57,659 nucleotides of DNA from Mesorhizobium escarrei (GCF_935825525.1 NZ_CAKXZT010000163.1:404-58062), one strand, 5' to 3'; positions 1 to 8,820 are shown, counted from the stretch's first letter. Notes: a model not told the origin generated them from the letters alone. Numbers and translations are program-made.

Positions 1-90
1 CTTATTTTAGCCGGGCCCAAGCCGCGTTGCTCGGTCCCGGAGGCTGGAAGTCCCAAGAGCCTTGACCGTTTCGGTTCCCTGCACGAAGAA

Positions 91-119
91 GCCCGCGCCT
101 ACGGAGGGAGGGCGCGGGC
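91..119 (-). terminator. Rho-independent terminator, minus strand
   Basis: A perfect 9-bp inverted repeat (GCCCGCGCC and GGCGCGGGC, loop of 11 bases) is followed on the minus strand by a short pyrimidine run (TTCTTC). It lies downstream of the minus-strand gene that ends at 254 and would terminate it. The T-run is weak, so this is moderate evidence. Confidence 0.5.
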
Positions 120-253
120 TGATCGCAGCATCGCCCGACCGGCAGCAATCTTGAGAGGGAACAAGACCATGCTGCACGTCCCGAACTTCCGGCTTAAACC
201 TAGGTTCTAGCGAAGATCGGAAAAGCGGTGGGAGGACCTATTTTGCGTTGCAT

Positions 254-463
254 CTACCGACCCAACGGCAGTTTTGACGCTGAGACAAGTTCATCCTCGT
301 CAGTAATACCGGCCGTATAATTTGCAAGGATCCGGGACGCGAGAGCCTCACGTAGATGTTCGGAGTCGCCCTCCCTCTTGAGCCGGTCGAACACACGGCC
401 CAGCGTAGCTACTTCGGATGCGCCGAAGACGCCAGCTTCTTTAGCTTTTCGATAAATCGGCAT
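254..463 (-). CDS. small hypothetical protein, 69 aa
   Basis: A 69-residue, mostly helical, charged protein without cysteine, signal peptide or membrane segment. A purine-rich stretch (GAGGGGTGG) just before the ATG can serve as ribosome binding site. A hairpin terminator lies downstream at 91-119, so the gene looks like a self-contained monocistronic unit. I do not recognise a named domain. Similar short proteins of unknown role are common in rhizobial accessory regions. No function is proposed. Confidence 0.55.
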   Translation of the reverse strand: MPIYRKAKEAGVFGASEVATLGRVFDRLKREGDSEHLREALASRILANYTAGITDEDELVSASKLPLGR

Positions 464-525
464 ACCACCCCCTCGGGCTAAAACATTCTGCGCAACTAAA
501 TACGATTCAGGACATCTCGGACAAC

Positions 526-553
526 AAAAAAGTCCAACGCGCCTTTTGGCACG
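526..553 (-). terminator. Rho-independent terminator, minus strand
   Basis: On the minus strand a 6-bp stem (CGTGCC with GGCGCG, one wobble pair) around an AAAA loop is followed by TTGGAC and then six T. It sits about 60 bases after the stop codon of the 55-residue gene at 612-779 and fits as its terminator. Confidence 0.5.
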
Positions 554-611
554 GCGGGCCAGACGCCTTAGTCGTTCACCAAAGCGGCGATTTATATCTG
601 AACAAACCCGC

Positions 612-779
612 CTACCGCTTGGCAGCTAGCGACTTTGCTTCCCGGAGCAGCGATGGCCAATGGAACCCGAGGAAGAAGATAAGCTCTCGGGCCTGTTCTT
701 CGGTAATGCCGGTTTCTTTGACCAAGCGTCGAACGACGATTTCAGGGTTGTTCGGCGCCCTATCCTGTTCGTCAGCCAT
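612..779 (-). CDS. small helical hypothetical protein, 55 aa
   Basis: This short gene starts at an ATG preceded by a good Shine-Dalgarno sequence (AAGGAG, about 7 bases upstream). The 55-residue product begins MADEQDRAPNNPE and carries a compact helical core with the pattern ETGIT..QA..LI..LG...SLLREA. A related pattern recurs in the broken copy at 50682-50866 and more loosely at 1155-1265. A terminator follows at 526-553. The family is seen in rhizobial genomes but I know no function. The good ribosome binding site, the terminator and the recurring pattern are the evidence that it is real. Confidence 0.65.
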   Translation of the reverse strand: MADEQDRAPNNPEIVVRRLVKETGITEEQARELIFFLGFHWPSLLREAKSLAAKR

Positions 780-1000
780 GGGAGAAACTCCTTACGCTGC
801 TAACTTCGCTATCTGGCGCTGGTTCCCAAGCGCGTGACGAAAAAGCCCCGCGCTGGCCTATCCAGCCGTATCGGCAGTTGGCAGCTTCGGCACGACGAAC
901 GTGGTCAGTGCTGAGAGGTCGCCGGCCGGCTGCTGGGGCGTCAGCGGCTCGAGCGGGGCCGGCGCAGTCGTAATTAGCCAGAGTGAACAGGTCCACTCGA

Positions 1001-1032
1001 AAAAGCCCGCCGCACCTTTCGGCACGGCGGGC
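1001..1032 (-). terminator. strong minus-strand terminator hairpin without an evident gene
   Basis: A perfect 8-bp inverted repeat (GCCCGCCG with CGGCGGGC) extends inward by wobble and Watson-Crick pairs to about 12 bp, closed by a GAAA tetraloop on the minus strand and followed by five T. It is a textbook intrinsic terminator for a minus-strand transcript. I see no convincing minus-strand gene directly upstream, so the gene it served may have been lost. Confidence 0.6.
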
Positions 1033-1154
1033 GATTAATTGTACACAGGGCACGAGGGATTAGGCGGGGGTCATGTGCCCGGTGCGCAGAAACTCTACGC
1101 ACCCCGCCGCCTGCCGCTGGTCAATCGGATGTTGAGGCAGCGGAAGCGCTGGCG

Positions 1155-1265
1155 ATGAGAACAGGCATCACCGGCGACCAAGCTCAAGACCTCATCGACC
1201 GCCTCGGTGACGATCCGCTGGCACTCGATGAGGCGGCGCGGAGCCTTAGGGCCTCCGAGAGGTAA
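1155..1265 (+). pseudogene. DUF3606-like short fragment
   Basis: The plus-strand frame from the ATG at 1155 reads a 36-residue helical segment (begins MRTGITGDQAQDLIDRLGDD) that resembles the C-terminal half of DUF3606-type small proteins. The same frame stays open upstream (SDVEAAEALA precedes it) but has no start codon or ribosome binding site, so the N-terminal part seems lost. The resemblance is from memory of the family pattern only. Confidence 0.3.
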
Positions 1266-1626
1266 CCGCCGGCTATCCAGGTAACCCATCGCTGTACTCG
1301 TAAGATCCCGCCGATTTCAACCTCCCCAGCGGCCCGCCGCATTGGTCGAGCAAATGAAGCCCGCGCCTCTCATTTCCTCGGGTTCGCTACGTTGGGCAGC
1401 CACTTCAATTGTCGGCCCCATGGCCCGCAGGTCCTCATAGGACCGAAACGGCACGCCCACGCCCGGACTTCGCCGTCCCAACCTGCTAACGAATGCCATG
1501 TTAGCTGCCGAAGGAAACCTACGCAGCGGCCGGCCGATGATCCCGAATATTTCGTTCTGCGGACCTTCTTCTTGCGCGATCCGCCTTTCCCCCATACGAA
1601 AGCGGAATAGCAATAGGAGTTGATGG

Positions 1627-2093
1627 ATGGCCGAAGAGAACAATCGCCAAAACGCAGAGTTGATGGAATTGACCGCGGATACTGTCGCGGCGTTTGTTCA
1701 AAATAACGCAGTACCCGCAGCGGGCCTGCCCGATCTTATTTCTTCGGTGAACTCCGCTCTCGTTAGCTTGGCCAAGCCAGCTGTAGTTGAGCAGCCAACA
1801 CAGACCCCGGCGGTCAATCCCAAAAAGTCTGTGTTTCCCGACCACATCATTTCCTTGGAAAACGGGCGCAAGTTCAAGTCGATGAAAACGGCACTTGGGC
1901 TTGCTTGGCATGACTCCTGAAGAGTCGAGCCAAGTGGGGGTTGGCCCGGGACTACCCTATGGTGGCACCAAGCTACGCTGCACAAAGGTCAGAGCTGGCG
2001 AAGTCAATCGGACTTGGTCGCAAGGCGGGCGCAAAAACGCCCAGCAAGAAGGAGCCAGCCAAGAAGGCACCAGTCAAGCGGTTGAAGGCCTAA
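1627..2093 (+). pseudogene. mucR: MucR/Ros-family transcriptional regulator, frameshifted
   Basis: MucR/Ros zinc-finger proteins repress or activate exopolysaccharide, motility and symbiosis genes in rhizobia. The N-terminal part (from MAEENNRQNAELMELTAD to GRKFKSMK, frame 1) is typical of the family. At about 1882-1887 an AAAA run holds one base more than the family codons require, and the reading continues in frame 2 (LGLLGMTPEE). At about 1924 two bases are missing, and the rest (RAKWGLARDYPMVAPSYAAQ to VKRLKA, TAA at 2091) lies in frame 3. The downstream frame is never restored, so the intact protein cannot be made: the first frame stops at 1918. AGGAG precedes the start. Either a true pseudogene or two assembly indels. 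Confidence 0.85.
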
Positions 2094-2327
2094 GACCCTG
2101 CCTCAGGCAAGCGGACTAATGCGATAACGCGCCAATCTATTGCCGAAGACGTCGAAAGTGCCGCTGATCGCATTCCCCGGGCCGCTCGAACTTGCTCAAC
2201 GGATGGCGCGGACTTCGTGACCCGAATTAAAACCAACCATACCAGCGGCATCATCTTTGGCGAGGTGCTACATCATGCCGATACCGATCGAGAGCACCTG
2301 CCGCTGAAGGGTGTTGGCTGAAAACGC

Positions 2328-2362
2328 AAAAAAGCCCCGCCGCTCCATTTGCGACGCGACGG
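2328..2362 (-). terminator. Rho-independent terminator, minus strand
   Basis: On the minus strand CCGTCGC pairs with GCGGCGG (one wobble), followed by GGC and six T. It lies about 130 bases downstream of the DUF3072 gene that ends at 2489 and is its probable terminator. Confidence 0.5.
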
Positions 2363-2488
2363 CCCATGAGTGCCGGGCAATACAGAGCTCCGCAAGCCTC
2401 CAGACCACGGTAACAAACTGGACAGAGCCGCTGCCTGCTTCGATGGAACGGCTCCCCGTCGCTGGAGACCAAAAGCCACGAGCGGGCA

Positions 2489-2707
2489 CTACAGGCCTAA
2501 CTTCTCCCGGAGTGCATCAATGAGTTTAGAGGCTTCCGCCTTGCTGAGGCTGTCAGCATAGGCGTCAGGGTCGTCGGCCTGTTCGGCCAAAGTTTTCAAA
2601 TAGGAGGCTTGTGCGGGGGTCATTGGGTCATCTCCGCTGACCCAATCTTCCGGGTCCTTTTCGACATTTGCCGGTGCCTCGATTTTTGGGTTGTGCCGGG
2701 CGCCCAT
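2489..2707 (-). CDS. DUF3072 domain-containing small protein
   Basis: A 72-residue protein. The segment from EKDPEDWVSGDDPMTPAQ through SYLKTLAEQ to ASKLIDALREK matches the DUF3072 pattern: an acidic linker with W, then PMTxAQxSYLKTL, then a KAEASKxID helix. Family members are 60-80 residues, so this one is complete. The ATG at 2707 is chosen; an upstream in-frame TTG would add two residues. Function of the family is unknown; it is widespread in soil alphaproteobacteria. It stands alone on the minus strand with a terminator downstream. Confidence 0.8.
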   Translation of the reverse strand: MGARHNPKIEAPANVEKDPEDWVSGDDPMTPAQASYLKTLAEQADDPDAYADSLSKAEASKLIDALREKLGL

Positions 2708-2872
2708 GATCAATCTTACACTGGCGAAACGGCCGACCAGCGCCGCCCCGTTGCGGGCTTGCCTCCAGCCGGTTCGGAAACCGCCTCAAGAAAATGGAAA
2801 CTTCTATCATCAGACATAGGCGCAGACATAGATTTACACAGATGAATTATCTGAAGTGGGCTGGTCGTTCTG

Positions 2873-3796
2873 TTAGGCGACTCGTGAAAGGGCTTGCTGA
2901 TCCAGGTCGCACCTTGCCAGTCCGAAACGCCAGCGATGGTTCGTTGCCTCACGTCTGCTCTGGTAGAACAAGGTCAGTTTCCCGCCGTCGATCATCACCG
3001 TCGAATGGCCGTTCTCCCCAGGCTCACCAGGATCGAGCACGGGGCCGACCGAGACATAGGGCCCCTGGACGGCGTCGGCGATGGCGAAGAATACGCGCTG
3101 ACGACTTCCGCGCGGACCGTCGGGAAGGAAGCAGGTGGCGTTGAGAAGCACGCGACCGTCAGGTAATTCGACCAGTTGGGCGCCCTCGATCCCCCATTCG
3201 TAGTCCGGATGCTCGCGCGCGTTGTGATGGGGAACGTCGAGATGGTCCAATATTTTGCCGAAACGTTTCCACGGCCCGAACCAGGAATCGGATTGGCTGC
3301 GCGCCAGATAGACGTCAGGCTGCGGCACCCTGGTGAATTTAGGCATGCCTGAATAGACGATGTAGCGCTTGCCGCCGATGATCGCCGGATGGGGATCGTA
3401 GATCCCGTCCTCATCGGTGTCCGGCAGGGACAATATCGCCGGATTCAGCACCACCCAATGAAAGCCATCATTGGAAACCGCATGCTCGCAACGTCCGCCA
3501 GACTTCATGAATTCGGTCTGGATAAACATGTGGAAAACGCCGCATTCATGGATGACGCCGGGCGCCGCTATGCCCGATCCGGTTACCGCCAAGTCGAGCG
3601 CCTCATGCTCAGTCCACGGCCCATAAAGGTCCGGAGCCGTGGCATGTAGTATTTTCCAGCTCTCGGTCGTGACAGTGCCGCTGGAACCGAAGACGTGCCA
3701 AAGCGTGCCGTCGAACACCGGACAAGGATCCTTCAGATCATCCACGGACTGCGGGTGAAACAACGGAAAGACGTTGATTTCAAAGTCGAACTTCAT
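2873..3796 (-). CDS. glycosidase-like five-bladed beta-propeller protein (GH43/GH32-type fold)
   Basis: The 307-residue product has the repeated aromatic and acidic strand patterns of five-bladed beta-propeller glycosidases: KDPCPVFDGTLWHVFGS near the start, YGPWTEH, YDPHPAIIGGKRYIVYSG mid-protein, DSWFGPWKRF, GAQLVELPDGRVLLNATC and ENGHSTVMIDGGKLTLFYQS. Such proteins cleave or phosphorolyse furanosides and other glycosides. The D in KDPCP, the D in YDPHP and the E in GIEGAQ are candidate active-site acids. There is no signal peptide with the start chosen (ATG at 3796, directly after AAGGA; an upstream GTG would add 22 residues). The exact family is not certain. It lies next to a glycan biosynthesis block with UDP-galactopyranose mutase. 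Confidence 0.7.
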   Translation of the reverse strand: MKFDFEINVFPLFHPQSVDDLKDPCPVFDGTLWHVFGSSGTVTTESWKILHATAPDLYGPWTEHEALDLAVTGSGIAAPGVIHECGVFHMFIQTEFMKSGGRCEHAVSNDGFHWVVLNPAILSLPDTDEDGIYDPHPAIIGGKRYIVYSGMPKFTRVPQPDVYLARSQSDSWFGPWKRFGKILDHLDVPHHNAREHPDYEWGIEGAQLVELPDGRVLLNATCFLPDGPRGSRQRVFFAIADAVQGPYVSVGPVLDPGEPGENGHSTVMIDGGKLTLFYQSRREATNHRWRFGLARCDLDQQALSRVA

Positions 3797-4211
3797 TCCT
3801 TGCGGCTCTCTCACGGTGGCTGCCTTCATCGGCCCATGCGTCGGGCCATCTGTGGCGACCAAAACGAATCATGCGCAGCTCATTAACTTTTATACCTGCG
3901 CTAATGAATGGTTGTTGAACGACTGAGCGGATTTCAGCCGTTCTGTGGCAATGCGCCACATTTGGCGAGATCTGAAGCTGCAAGGGCCCCCCGCCTTGGC
4001 CGAGGCGCTGTCCGTCGGGTGTTGGTAGCAGCGCCGCTTCTCTTCGAACAATTGCGCAAGTGGCCGGCTCCGCGGCTCCAGCCAATTAAAATCCGTGGAA
4101 CAACTTACTCAAATGAAAGTTAGACGTACGGATGAAGGCCTCAGCAGGAGCATGCTTCGGTTAACATATGTTAATCTTAGAATTGCGAGCTATAACTAAA
4201 GGGATTCTTAC
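3797..4211. other. intergenic region between divergent glycan genes
   Basis: About 415 bases with no convincing gene. The right-hand part is AT-rich compared with the surroundings and holds a perfect 14-bp palindrome (4161-4174) and a TATAAC hexamer at 4191-4196 close to the glycosyltransferase start. It probably carries the promoters of both flanking genes. Confidence 0.5.
4161..4174. promoter_or_regulatory. perfect palindrome TTAACATATGTTAA
   Basis: A perfect 14-bp palindrome 37 bases upstream of the glycosyltransferase start codon. A TATAAC hexamer follows at 4191-4196. Its size and position suit an operator for a dimeric repressor. No regulator gene is adjacent, so the binding protein is unknown. 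Confidence 0.4.
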
Positions 4212-5384
4212 ATGAAAATAGCGGGCGGCAAAAAAAATAAACCAAATATCCTCCTAAAATCGTCTATTTTACTTTGCTTTTCTCACCTCAGGTGGAATTT
4301 CGTATACCAACGCCCGCAGCATATTCTGACGCACGCCTCAAAACAGCAGCAGCTAATTTACTTTGAGGAGCCGGTCTACGAGGAAACACGCTATCCTTCG
4401 ATGCGGGTGAACGATCCGTCTGCAATGATCACAATCGTAACCCCGGTTCTTCCGGTCAGCATTTCCGCAACAAAGGCAGACGCCATCCAGCGCAGGTTCG
4501 TCGAACAGATCGTCAACTCAACTCCGCATGACCGGCTGACTATATGGTACTACACGCCCATGGCGCTGCGTTTCAGTGACCATCTAGTTTGCGATGTATG
4601 CGTCTACGACTGCATGGATGAACTCTCCGCCTTCAAGAACGCACCGGCAGAGTTGATGCAGATGGAAAAAGCGCTGTTCCAGCGCGCTGATGTCGTGTTC
4701 ACGGGCGGGCAGAGTCTGTACGAGGCCAAACGAAGCCTCCATAGGTCGATTTTTCCCTTCCCCAGCAGCATCGACGTTGCGCATTTCCACAAGGCAAGAG
4801 AGCCCGGCGATGACCCTGTAGACCAGGCAGACATACCTCACCCGAGAGTGGGCTTCTTCGGCGTGATCGACGAACGGCTCGACGTTGAAATGATCGCACA
4901 GGCGGCTGCGGCAATGCCCGAAGTGCATTTCGTCATGCTCGGCCCGGTGGTCAAGATCGACCCGCTGAGCCTGCCGCGCGCAAGTAACTTGCATTGGCTG
5001 GGTGCCAAGTCCTACGCCGACCTGCCTCGCTATCTCGGGCACTGGAGCGCCGGCTGGATGCCCTTCGCGCTCAATGAGGCGACACGCTATATCAGCCCGA
5101 CCAAAACTCCTGAGTTCCTGGCCGCCGGACTGCCGGTGGTCTCCACGGCGATTGTGGACGTCGTGCGCACCTATGGTGCCGAAGGCCTGGTCGACATCGT
5201 CGACGCCGAAGATGTCGAAACCAAGCTTCGGTCCGTTCTGTCACGTCCCCGGAATTTCCTGCTGAAGGAAGTCGATGCCTACCTCGCTAACATGTCCTGG
5301 GAACGAACGTGGGAAGCAATGGCTGCCCATATTCAGCGCGCCTATGCAATGAAAAGCATTGTGCCTTTGCGCCGGGGAGCCTGA
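4212..5384 (+). CDS. GT4-type (GT-B fold) glycosyltransferase
   Basis: A 390-residue glycosyltransferase. The N-terminal RWNFVYQRPQHIL motif is typical of a GT4-like subfamily found next to UDP-galactopyranose mutase genes. The C-terminal domain contains SPTKTPEFLAAGLPVVST, the nucleotide-sugar binding signature of GT-B retaining enzymes. It likely moves a sugar from a nucleotide donor to a lipid- or glycan-linked acceptor at the inner membrane face. AAAGGGA precedes the ATG. The stop codon is 2 bases before glf, so the two are surely co-transcribed and the donor may be UDP-galactofuranose. The first 100 bases are unusually A/T-rich for this genome. Confidence 0.85.
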   Translation: MKIAGGKKNKPNILLKSSILLCFSHLRWNFVYQRPQHILTHASKQQQLIYFEEPVYEETRYPSMRVNDPSAMITIVTPVLPVSISATKADAIQRRFVEQIVNSTPHDRLTIWYYTPMALRFSDHLVCDVCVYDCMDELSAFKNAPAELMQMEKALFQRADVVFTGGQSLYEAKRSLHRSIFPFPSSIDVAHFHKAREPGDDPVDQADIPHPRVGFFGVIDERLDVEMIAQAAAAMPEVHFVMLGPVVKIDPLSLPRASNLHWLGAKSYADLPRYLGHWSAGWMPFALNEATRYISPTKTPEFLAAGLPVVSTAIVDVVRTYGAEGLVDIVDAEDVETKLRSVLSRPRNFLLKEVDAYLANMSWERTWEAMAAHIQRAYAMKSIVPLRRGA

Positions 5385-5386
5385 CC

Positions 5387-6553
5387 ATGTTCGATTGGTT
5401 GATTGTCGGCGCCGGCTTCGCTGGCAGCGTGCTCGCCGAACGCATCGCATCGCGACGGCATGAAAGCGTCCTGCTCATTGACCGGCGAAATCACATCGGG
5501 GGCAACGCTTATGACTGTTACGACGAAGCGGGAATTCTGGTCCACCGCTATGGGCCGCATATATTCCACACCAACGCCCGATCGATCATCGACTATCTCT
5601 CGCAATTCACCAAATGGAGGCCTTACGAACATCGCGTACTGTCTTCGGTCGACGGAAAACTGCTGCCGATACCGATCAACCTCGACACGATCAATCGCCT
5701 GTACGATCTTGAATTGACGCCCGAGCAGTTGGAGGAGTTCTTCGCATCCCGGCGAGAAACGGTCGAGGAAGTCCGGACCGCCGAAGACGTGGTTGTGAGC
5801 ACCGTTGGCAGAGAACTCTACGAAAAATTCTTTCGCGGCTATACAAGGAAGCAGTGGGGCGTCGATCCGGCCCAACTAAGCAAGTCCGTGACTGCGCGGG
5901 TCCCTACCCGGACCAACCGCGATGATCGGTACTTTGGCGACACTTTCCAGAATATGCCGGCTGGCGGGTATACACGCATGTTCCAGCGCATGCTGGACAA
6001 CCCAAGGATCAAGATCATGCTGCAGACCGATTATCGCGAAATTCGCGAGAAGATCCCCTTTCAGCAGATGATCTACACCGGGCCGATTGACGAATATTTC
6101 GACTGGAGCCTTGGTCGTCTGCCTTATCGGTCACTGCGGTTCGACCACGAGACGCTTGATTGCGAGCAGTTTCAGCCGGTCGCCGTTGTCAACTATCCGC
6201 AGACGGAAAACTATACCCGCATTACCGAGTACAAGCATCTGACCGGTCAGCAGAGCCCGAAGACCAGCCTGACTTACGAATATCCAACCGACATCGGCGA
6301 TCCCTATTACCCGGTGCCGCGGGCGGAAAACGAGGCGCTGTACAAACGCTATGAAGCACTGGCAGCGGCGTGCTCCGACGTGTGGTTCGTCGGGCGCCTA
6401 GCCACGTACCGCTACTACAATATGGATCAGGTCGTCGGTCAAGCTTTGGCGACGTTCGCGCGCATTCAACAGAGCCTGCCGGCAACCGGCACCGTGCAGA
6501 TGCTTACGCAGCGGACGATGCTCGGCCAACATTCGGAGCAGTCCCCCACCTAA
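5387..6553 (+). CDS. glf: UDP-galactopyranose mutase
   Basis: This flavoenzyme interconverts UDP-galactopyranose and UDP-galactofuranose, the donor for galactofuranose in surface glycans. The 388-residue length is normal. The start is the ATG of MFDWLIVGAGFAGSVLAERI, a dinucleotide-binding fold with GxGxxG. NHIGGNAYD and YGPHIFHT follow, both characteristic of the FAD-binding region, and the YRYYNMDQ near the C-terminus matches the conserved end of the family. It is the second gene of a pair with the upstream glycosyltransferase (2-base gap) and converges on the glycosidase-like gene at 6577. Confidence 0.95.
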   Translation: MFDWLIVGAGFAGSVLAERIASRRHESVLLIDRRNHIGGNAYDCYDEAGILVHRYGPHIFHTNARSIIDYLSQFTKWRPYEHRVLSSVDGKLLPIPINLDTINRLYDLELTPEQLEEFFASRRETVEEVRTAEDVVVSTVGRELYEKFFRGYTRKQWGVDPAQLSKSVTARVPTRTNRDDRYFGDTFQNMPAGGYTRMFQRMLDNPRIKIMLQTDYREIREKIPFQQMIYTGPIDEYFDWSLGRLPYRSLRFDHETLDCEQFQPVAVVNYPQTENYTRITEYKHLTGQQSPKTSLTYEYPTDIGDPYYPVPRAENEALYKRYEALAAACSDVWFVGRLATYRYYNMDQVVGQALATFARIQQSLPATGTVQMLTQRTMLGQHSEQSPT

Positions 6554-6576
6554 GTGGCCCGCTCCTTCTTCGACCG

Positions 6577-7725
6577 CTACGAAACACCTGCCGCGAACAA
6601 TCTGCGCTGGCGATCCAATTCATCGGCAACCGGCTGGCGAAGACTGCGCGAACCGTCGGCATGAATCGTAGAGAACAAGCCGACTTCCGCGTGGCGCAAA
6701 TTGTCCCAGCCGGGATACGCGGTTACCGGGTACAGACATATACCCTGAACCGGCGCACCAAGGCTCATCGCGCCACGGACCTCATCGCAAACATAATGGA
6801 GCCATGCCGGCCGGCCTGATCCTTCAGCGCCTGTCTCGGCGATGAACATGGGCTTTCTGTAGCGCTCTGCGACTTCGACCAACATTTCGGAAAGCGCCCG
6901 ATATTCGTGGTGGCCCATCGGTATCGTTGGCCCCTGAAAGTACCATTGGTTGTGCGGATAAAAGTTAAGTCCGATGACGTCGACACAGTCCTCGCTGCCG
7001 CCCAATTCAGGCTCGGCACGGCCCGTCAGCATGTCATAGGCTTCAAACTGGCCCTGACGAACATTTTCCGCGCGCCGCTGCTCGGCACGACTACGGTCAC
7101 GGGGCGCAACATGAATTAGCGGTTCAGCCCATACGAACCGGCAATCAGGTTCGGCATCGCGCATCGCCTTGACGCCGGCAACCGCTGCCCTCACAAGCTG
7201 TCGCTTGAACCAGCCCCGCTTCTTCGGCCCCACGCGTGGGAAATAGCCGACCTCTATCGCCCATGCGAAAAATGAGATCTCATTGATCGGGCACACCAGG
7301 GGAGCTACTCCCGTGACGGAGCGGTGGACCCGGACAGCTTCAGCGGCGAAGCGGACATAGGCTTCTGTAAAGTCTGGGGCGCCTTGGTCTACGTGATCTG
7401 GTGAGCCATAGTGGAACATATCCCAGACGACCTGCACCCCCGCCGCGTGGGCTGCTTCGATCATTGAAATCCAACCCGACCAATCGAAGACTCCTGGCGC
7501 TGTTTCAATCAGGTGCCAGCGCAAGCCGTCGCGGATCGTACGAAGCCCAAGGGCAGCACAGCTGCGATAGTCGCCGAGAGCATGTTTGTCGTGTGCGGTT
7601 GCGCGAATCAAATCGAGGCGCACTCCGTCGCCGCGCCGATGCGAGGAACATTCGAAGCCAGCCATGAAGAAACTGGCAAACTCGGACGGATATTCGCCTG
7701 GCAGACGCGCCGGCTCGTTGCTCAT
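6577..7725 (-). CDS. clan GH-A glycosidase-like protein (beta-glucosidase/GH1-like)
   Basis: A TIM-barrel protein of about 382 residues. It shows GLRTIRDGLRWHLIE early, VWDMFHYGSPD, then CPINEISFFAW, where NE holds the candidate acid/base, and FIAETGAEGSGR, where the E is the candidate nucleophile. This spacing matches clan GH-A glycosidases related to GH1/GH5. No signal peptide, so it probably acts in the cytoplasm. The ATG at 7725 is chosen because the 26 residues added by an upstream GTG are low-complexity; the start is uncertain. It faces glf tail to tail with 23 bases between, and such proteins recur beside glf-glycosyltransferase pairs, suggesting trimming or remodelling of the same glycan. 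Confidence 0.75.
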   Translation of the reverse strand: MSNEPARLPGEYPSEFASFFMAGFECSSHRRGDGVRLDLIRATAHDKHALGDYRSCAALGLRTIRDGLRWHLIETAPGVFDWSGWISMIEAAHAAGVQVVWDMFHYGSPDHVDQGAPDFTEAYVRFAAEAVRVHRSVTGVAPLVCPINEISFFAWAIEVGYFPRVGPKKRGWFKRQLVRAAVAGVKAMRDAEPDCRFVWAEPLIHVAPRDRSRAEQRRAENVRQGQFEAYDMLTGRAEPELGGSEDCVDVIGLNFYPHNQWYFQGPTIPMGHHEYRALSEMLVEVAERYRKPMFIAETGAEGSGRPAWLHYVCDEVRGAMSLGAPVQGICLYPVTAYPGWDNLRHAEVGLFSTIHADGSRSLRQPVADELDRQRRLFAAGVS

Positions 7726-8668
7726 ACGTGCAACCCGTCGGCCAAGGCTCGCGCCAGCGCTCCCGCTAGGCGATCGGCCATTGCTAGTTTCGACCTCCAC
7801 CACAATTTCATCCGGGCCGCCATCACGTCGCCTCTGAGTGGTACGGGTGCAAGCGTCGAATGTTGACCAAGCGAGCGTGAGCGGAGCCGAGTCCAGGTAT
7901 TGTCGGTGAGCAGAGGTCGACCTCAGGATGACAGACTGGCGCTCTCAAGCCGAGCCTCGTTGATCGTCGTCGCGCTGCATGGTCTCTCCTAATGGAATCC
8001 GAGGAAGGAGAATATCGCAAGCACGACAACGATACATCCGATGAGATGGCGCAATCTCCCCCACATTGCGTACCGAACTTGCCTGCGACCGTGAGGTTCC
8101 CCTTCGGCTGAAAGATTCTGGTTGGGCGGGCGACCCGCTAACTTACAATTTCTGCTCTTTATCCACGAAGGGACGCACGGCTATGATAATATATTGCAGG
8201 CGGCGCCCCGCACTGAATCAGCCAAATTCGGCAGACTGCGCCTGATTTGGTCGCGTCCAACGACGAGATAACCGAGGCTATCGGCGAGGCGGCTACTGCC
8301 CTGGGCCTGTTCGTGGCTTTCGATGAGCGCGAGTAGTTTCCGTTTAATCGAGCGCGTACTCTAAGCGCCAGCTCTGAAGCTTCTATCCAATCAAATAGTT
8401 TCCGATTAAATTAAGGTTATGGCAACGCTAACTAAAGACGTTTGTTCAGAGAGTTGATCATGTCGAGCTGCGCGATCTGCCAGTTAGGAGCGCAATCAAA
8501 CTCTGCCACCGAAGCATGTCATGTTAGCGAGGAGCTTCAGCAGCGACTTGAGCGGCGAGAGCAGAAATTGCCTGACGAGACCCGCGGCTGCAAGTTCCCC
8601 TTCATGGCTCTCCACTGATTCACCCCTCCGGTCTTCGTGAGGACCGAACGACTTGGATTCCCTAGGGG
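7726..8668. other. long non-coding or degraded stretch
   Basis: About 940 bases with no convincing gene. The only plus-strand candidate is a 52-codon frame at 8460-8618 (starts MSSCAICQLGAQSN) with a weak ribosome binding site and no family resemblance. Base composition is patchy, with AT-rich pockets near 8180 and 8400. The right end grades into the DUF982 remnant. Confidence 0.4.
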
Positions 8669-8820
8669 ATCAACCACATCAAGGGAGCCTTTGAGCAACT
8701 CATGAACTGCCCAAGAAGGTGCCTAAGTGGAAGAAAGCGGTCCAGTCCTGCATAGATGCATTTGGGACCGGATGATCCCACCAGGAGGTGCGTCAGGCCT
8801 TCGAGGCTGCCGCTAAGATT
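8669..8820 (+). pseudogene. DUF982-family remnant
   Basis: DUF982 proteins are short rhizobial proteins of unknown role with a W, a conserved AxxxC and a C-terminal RxAFxxAA helix. Here GINHIKGAFEQLMN (frame from 8669) is followed, after a frame change near 8707, by PKKVPKWKKAVQSCIDAFG, an in-frame TGA at 8773, and SHQEVRQAFEAAAK. The pieces are in the right order and spacing for the family, but a frameshift and a stop make it non-functional. The identification rests on the family pattern only. Confidence 0.5.

Noticed and set aside
772..1053. 93-codon minus-strand frame
   Set aside because: Overlaps the start of the well-supported 55-residue gene, has no ribosome binding site and contains a terminator hairpin near its 5' end.
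1317..1643. 108-codon minus-strand frame upstream of mucR
   Set aside because: Lies over the mucR start region in antisense, composition is not protein-like and there is no ribosome binding site.
7989..8067. Possible short membrane peptide on the minus strand
   Set aside because: On careful base counting the hydrophobic stretch is in a different frame from the candidate ATG.
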